DNA from: Straminergon stramineum | Taxonomy: Eukaryota > Streptophyta > Bryopsida > Hypnales > Calliergonaceae | Assembly: GCA_963920665.1 (NCBI GenBank) | Contig: OY987264.1 | Coordinates: 31,910,906-31,974,905 of the forward strand | Direction: 5' to 3' | Length of the DNA stretch: 64,000 nucleotides | Shown here: positions 58,946-64,000 of the stretch, piece after piece | Layout: the number at the start of each line of letters is the position of its first letter | How positions within the stretch are numbered: position 1 is the first letter of the stretch | Notes under the pieces: generated by a model | Told to the model about the DNA's origin: nothing | Databases searched by the model: none | Seen by the model: the letters and a program-made list of their open reading frames with translations, nothing else | Position numbers and translations under genes: made by a program

Positions 58946-61900
58946 TTATGAATCATTCTCAAGCCGAGTTTGAAATATTTTCAGTGGAGAGCAATGTCGC
59001 GTGAGAGGGCAGAACCGTATAGAGAATTGGTAATGCTGCGGAGGTACTAGGTACTGGGGGTGGACACAGGGTGTCCAGCTATCGTCTCCTCCAATCCCCA
59101 TGTGCTTGTGATCCAAATGAACCTGAACAAGGGAAGCAGATAACCGGATTCCTTAAGAAACTGTAGGAGTCAGACAAGTACCCCATTCGTACACATTTCC
59201 TCTTTACATGCTTGAGCTGCAAATGAAAAGCCAACAACAGAGTTGCTGATCCTTGAGAAACTGAAGGAGTCAGACAAGTACCCGAATCATTTGTACACAT
59301 TTCATCTTTACAAGCATTAACTGCAAATGAAAATCTCACAACAGAGTTGCTGATACTAGCCACTCAGAGCACAGAACTGCAAAATTTGAAAGGTTCAGAG
59401 TCCAGCTTTGACTAGTCATAACTTTCTTATCTAAAGTACAAATCCATTGATTCAAGTTTTTGTATGAAGCTTATCAAGTCACTTCTTTCTCCATTTTATA
59501 CATTCAATTTTTTAAAATATTGGATGACTAACTAAATTTCAAGCTCTAGAAGTCAAAGCCACAAATTTTTCTAGGTCAAATTTTACATGAAGATTATAAC
59601 CGAGAGAGCATTAGATGTTTTGGGAATGCTTTTAATTGCAACTGATGCAAAATAACAAGTTAATTGATGTTTTTTTGGTTTTATATATATATCAAGTTTT
59701 CTTCATAATTGACTATAATAATTGTAAAGAGGAAATTTTTTCACAAATTGGTTTGAAAATCTATACAGCCAGAAAACATATACCCCCCTAGTAGTAATAA
59801 TGTGAAATCTAAAATACTACTAAATTTAAAAGGCCAAGTTGCACTTGGAAATGATGATTGACCATTCAAAACACCGTGGGACCTTCAGGGATAAGTTTAA
59901 CCACAATTGCGTTGTGCAGTTCCAAGCAAATGAAATGCAATGATGTTGGGTAACTAGACCTAACTGTGATCCCCACCTAATTACGTCACATGCATACCTC
60001 ATCTTTATTTCAGAACCTAAACCTGAGATAGTTATACTTGTGAGATTTGTTTCACGGGATTTGTGTCCCATGAATAAGAGACGAATGGCAGTCACAGATT
60101 TAGGCTCTGAAATGAAGATTGGATACCCATCATGATGTGATTAGTTAGGGGTTGCAATTAGGAATGCTTACCTTATCACAAGCTATTACGCAATAGTGGA
60201 GACATACCTCAATATTCTCTCCTGGTTGGAGTTTCTCCTCATGCGTGGCCCGGTCAAGCTCTTGGCTTGTGTAAAAGCTGGCACTTATCTGCATCGGTGG
60301 ACAGTTTTCGCCGCTCATTGCGAGAATTCCAACGCCTTCGGTCTTGCTCTTGAAGGCCACCCAGCGCACATCTGCACGACCTCCATTCTCCCCTGGTACA
60401 ATGTATGGCACATGTAGATCCTTTACATTCTTGCTGTAAGTGCCAACCCTTGCTGCCGAGTTTCTGTCCGGGTAGCACTCAAATGGGCCTCGACCGTACC
60501 ATTCCACTTCACTGAAATTTTTATCAACGTTGAACTGGACTCCTACCCTTGGCAGGGTTGAAAGCCTGGAACAAGGTTCAACATCGTAGCTTGTGATAAC
60601 GTTGCCATCGCCAAAGACTTTGTATTGCACCTTAATCTTGAAACCAGTCAACGTTTCCTTTCGAGCTCTTTCTTCCTTCATCTCGGCAACTTGAGCCTTG
60701 ATAGACTCTTCGTTGTCTTTGTCAATGTCGCCAGTTTGACTCTCAGAGACTTCTGGAAGGGGAGGTTCCTCTCCCTTGGATTCGATAGAAAGAATTGCAT
60801 TCACCAGAATGATGTTCTCGGAGATTTTCTTTATCTCAAAACCTTCACAGGCTGTGAGTGTGAGCGTGTCCAGCCCACAAGCCTTCCATTGTGATAGATA
60901 ACTCAGTACTGAGCCTCCTTTGTCATTGTCCGTCGGTGCCCTCCAAAAGCAAGGAAGTGGACCAGTCGCGAGAACACAAGTTCCGTTCACCTGTACCTCA
61001 GAAGTACAGCCTAAATACGTCAAGCTTCAAAAGATACCTGTAAATCCCCATCCTCACTGCAATACAGAAAAAACGTTACTTCGAAAGGGATGAATAATTT
61101 ACCTGCCACGAGCTCAGAAGACCTCTCTTCTTATCAAACTGGATTTCCCAGCCTTCATCTCCTGCTGGCTTTACCTTGAGCAGCCCGGCTGATTCCTCCA
61201 AAGATAGAACAGGCATTCTTGATGAGCTGAGAACCTGTTGGCACGCACCAACAACTAAGGTCTTCAATTGCAAACTCCAAGAAGCGACCAAAGTGCAGTA
61301 TGATCAAGTTTAGCAGTTCAGATATTCGTGGACACGTCAATCACATCAAGCATAACACTCCAAAAGGCGGCGAACATGCCGACACCTACATTAAGAATAT
61401 AGAAACAAGAATAGGTACCTGTCGTTGAATAAGCTTGCAAACTGGTAACTCCATCTGTTCAGATGCTAGTAAATGTCCTGCATCTGCCCATCTTGTAGGC
61501 GCAGAGAGTCTGGCTTCAATGTCCAGAAACACTTCGCTGGCCTCTATTTCTTGCCACCTTGAAGCCCATGGTCCAGATTTCAGCTTTATGCTGTGCTTCT
61601 TGCTTGGTTCAATTGCCGGCAAATCCAAGGTCCCAGTTTCAAGTATAGAACCGTCGGCAGAGAGGGACCACGTGAATTTTACGTAGTCAAGTGATGTAAA
61701 GAAGTTTTTGTTCCATATCTGCACCAAGGTTGAGTCAAATGACCGATTAGAACAGGCAGCAGTTCGCCGCAAAACAAAAGAATCTGGCAGTTCAGCAATC
61801 TGGAAACACAAACGCATTCCTTACTTTCAAACTGCGAAGAGGCAGTTCATAAAGGTTTGGAATACAGAAAAGAAAGGATAAAATCTGAGTAATCAGTTAG

Positions 61901-64000
61901 CAAGGCTCAAAACCCGAAAGGACCGAGAGGACCAACTTGGGCCTCATATTCTTATTGGAAAGTTTTGAGTACGACATATGGAGACTTCTTTTAGTCCAAC
62001 TTTATTAAAATTTTTACCAACACGTGCAATGTTCTTCACTGGTTCTGGGAGTGGAAAATTTGGCTCCATCTGAATTATATTTTTCACAATGTGATCAATA
62101 CAAAACCATGAATCATTGGTCCTTCAGGGTTAAGTATATTGATCCAGAGTGGTGACCAATGTGCTTATTTTGAGTTATGGAAAGTGCTTAGGTTTTTAAA
62201 AAGAGGACGTGAATCAAGATTACCTCGATAGCGTCACCTTTCAAGAAGATTCCGATTGGCTGATACGCATGTTTGACCTCTGCAAAGTCAGAAAGACGTT
62301 ATCGAAACAACCAACTAGCAACAAAGACGGACTCAGAAAGAACATAACAATGAATTAGATAAACCTGCAATACGTCTCATATATAATTTCCAAATTCTTA
62401 CACAAAGAAAAAGCCTAAAACCTGTTCTGTGAGTGGGAGGCTATTAGATACCTTGGAGAGCCGGGTGAGGATTGCGGTCAGGCCAAATTAGTCCATTTAA
62501 ACAGAAATTTAAGTCATGTGGAACGTCGCCAAAGTCGCCACCATACGCCCAGTGTTTCACTCCATCTTTACCTTCTTTTAAAAGACCCTGAGTACGCGAA
62601 GCGTAAATTGTCAGAAAGAAATCACAAAGATCTAACATAAAATAGGCACAGCATACTGATAGGCATGTAAGACCTTTAGGAAATCAAGTAATTAAGCTCC
62701 AGATGTTTCACTAAAATGTATAAGGCAGACAAGCTCTTGTCAAACACGAACCTGGTCAGCCCAGTCCCAGACAAAACCTCCCTGTAACCCATGAATCCCA
62801 TCAATTGCGTTCCAGTATGCTTGAATATTACCATTGCTGTTGCCCATGGCATGAGAATACCTGCAAGCGCCAACCACAATGATGATCAGTCCCAAGTTAT
62901 AATAATTGGCACAAGGCAATAGCTTTGCCCAAACTACGCTCCCAGCACCTCTTACAGTTCGACTTGAAAATAGTTAACTAGCCCATGACGAACATAAATA
63001 GACAATAGGCTTATCCTAAAAGTCATTCCTATTTTTTCATCTTGTGTTTTCACTTTCAAATTAAAAAAGTGTGCACGTTTGAAAATTTAATGAAACATTT
63101 CTATCACTTCGATTAACTGAACCCCTACAAACTCAAATCTTCAATCCAATTAATTATTGGAGTTATACAATAATCAAATCAATTACTGGGGTTACACAAT
63201 AAGAGGGTACAAAATAAGAGATACACAAGCGATGTGAAGGTTGTGAGATGGAGAATAATTGAAAAATGGTTGACAAAGGTTGAAAGATGTAAAACTCAAA
63301 GTTGCACCTTCGAAGAACAAATTTGAGTTTTGTAAATCTTTCACATTCATATCTCGTGTTCTATAACTCCTGTGCTTATTTTGATTGAAGATTTGAATTT
63401 AACCCTGTAAGGACGATAGATTCGTGATTTAAAATTTACTTATTTTGATTTTTCATATTGTGGAAAGTATGAATTACATATAGAAAACCTTCGTATTAGT
63501 AGATTGAGTGAAGAAAATAGAATGTGCTGGCTCAAAAAAATAATTGTTTGAAGAGATAGAAATCCCCATATTAACACTTCAATACAGCTAAAAAAACATG
63601 AGCCAGAAAGTGGTCTCCTTTGTCCTTAAAGGATTAAGGTATGTAATTGGTCTAAAGGTATGTAATTGGTCTAGGAGAATAGGAGTCACTCTATTGAGTT
63701 ATCAATAGCACTTATTTCTTAGCGGTGAAAGGAAAGACACCAAATTTAACAGGGACTGAATTGGTTTTAATCTTTTAATCTCATAATACTAATAAGAGTG
63801 CATGGTCCAAGAGGAAATTCTTCACTGCAGTGCAAGGTAAATGTGGAAAAAAGAAAAGGCAAGTGCTTACTCGCAGAGTATAACCGGGCGTGTTTCACTA
63901 GAATCTTGAGCAATTTTCACAATATCCCAGACCCTGGTGTACATGGGGCAGACCACATCTGTAGAAACTGAACGAGCCCCGCCACCCTCGTAATGCAAAA
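58946..64000 (-). CDS. Glycoside hydrolase family 2 beta-galactosidase (LacZ-like), 3' part
   Basis: Eight exons are visible (complement): 63871-64000 (continues beyond the window), 62752-62860, 62452-62587, 62224-62279, 61419-61799, 61103-61234, 60208-60990 and 58946-59122 (stop TAA 58946-58948). All introns are GT-AG and the phases agree, giving the last 633 residues. The family hydrolyses beta-galactosides; plants have a large LacZ-like GH2 protein whose substrate is not well defined. Residues 1-143 are the second half of the TIM barrel. They carry the nucleophile Glu43 in [12 protein letters not shown] (its codon is split GA|G by an intron), then [18 protein letters not shown] and [10 protein letters not shown]. 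The middle exons form the Ig-like linker domain. Residues from about 300 form the large C-terminal beta-sandwich ([36 protein letters not shown]), ending with [15 protein letters not shown], equivalent to the LacZ Trp999 region. The acid/base Glu (GNES motif) must lie upstream, outside the window. An acidic insertion occupies about residues 385-428. Confidence 0.93.
59151..59354. repeat. Tandem duplication in the last GH2 intron
   Basis: Two copies (59151-59250 and 59251-59354) start CCTTAAGAAACTG / CCTTGAGAAACTG and share GGAGTCAGACAAGTACCC, TTGCAAATGAAAA-type and CAACAGAGTTGCTGAT segments. The first copy begins 28 bases upstream (intronic side) of the last exon. Confidence 0.9.
61908..62133. 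mobile_element. TTAA-type element inside a GH2 intron
   Basis: The right end is TTGGTCCTTCAGGGTTAA and the left end is decayed (AAAACCCGAAAGGACCG). Its length, 226 bp, matches that family in size but the interior differs. Without it the 424-base intron would be about 200 bases, like its neighbours. Confidence 0.6.
63399..63637. mobile_element. TTAA-type element inside a GH2 intron
   Basis: The left end is TTAACCCTGTAAGGACG and the right end TTTGTCCTTAAAGGATTAA. It is 239 bp and non-coding. It lies in the 1010-base intron that separates the two halves of the nucleophile codon. Confidence 0.6.

Noticed and set aside
60196..61686. Plus-strand and alternate-frame open frames within GH2 exons
   Set aside because: Shadows of the GH2 coding sequence, whose exons join in phase and carry family motifs.

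Overview
The window is nuclear DNA of a land plant (streptophyte): AT-rich, intron-containing, and very gene-poor. Both recognisable genes have plant-type proteins and GT-AG introns. They are a complete SMO2-type C-4 methylsterol oxidase (29913-33169, minus strand, 7 exons, 275 aa) and the 3' part of a LacZ-like family GH2 beta-galactosidase (58946-64000, minus strand, 8 exons seen, running off the right edge). I cannot name the species. The low GC, sparse genes, and relics of Tc1-like and pogo-like transposases suggest a non-flowering lineage (bryophyte, lycophyte or fern), but that is inference.

Layout: 1-29.5 kb is a transposon graveyard with no intact gene. It holds a 5.6-kb block bounded by long inverted repeats (about 2.43-8.03 kb), a wrecked pogo/CENP-B-type (DDE_1) transposase (12.25-13.65 kb), a G-poor region studded with a CCAANTTGG palindrome (17.6-18.9 kb), and a less AT-rich island split by a transposon (21.96-24.25 kb). 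SMO2 lies at 29.9-33.2 kb with a GC-rich upstream region. From 34 to 58.9 kb there are more mobile-element relics, including a Tc1-like transposase pseudogene (55.1-56.0 kb), a 12-bp GGG-phased minisatellite (36.2 kb) and a CACTA-like element (47.96-49.18 kb) whose empty site survives in a nearby duplicate. The GH2 gene fills 58.9-64 kb.

The strongest signal outside the genes is a set of about twenty short non-autonomous DNA elements that begin TTAA-CCC(C/T) and end (A/G)GGG-TTAA. They form several size families (about 226, 250, 370, 480-590, 640 and 930 bp). The TTAA duplication with CCY termini is the hallmark of piggyBac-like elements, which to my knowledge are not an established part of land-plant genomes. 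Kolobok also makes TTAA duplications and is an alternative. Elements abut through a single shared TTAA, nest in one another, and in one case insert into a TTAA inside another copy's terminal repeat. A second TTAA-associated group ends in GGTAGAC. Mutator-like MITEs with clean 9-bp target duplications and a CACTA-like element with a 3-bp duplication are also present. No transposase for the TTAA elements was seen here.

The two genes are functionally unrelated: one makes membrane sterols in the ER, the other is a glycosidase. Both are housekeeping-type genes in a transposon-dominated setting, and two GH2 introns have been enlarged by TTAA elements.
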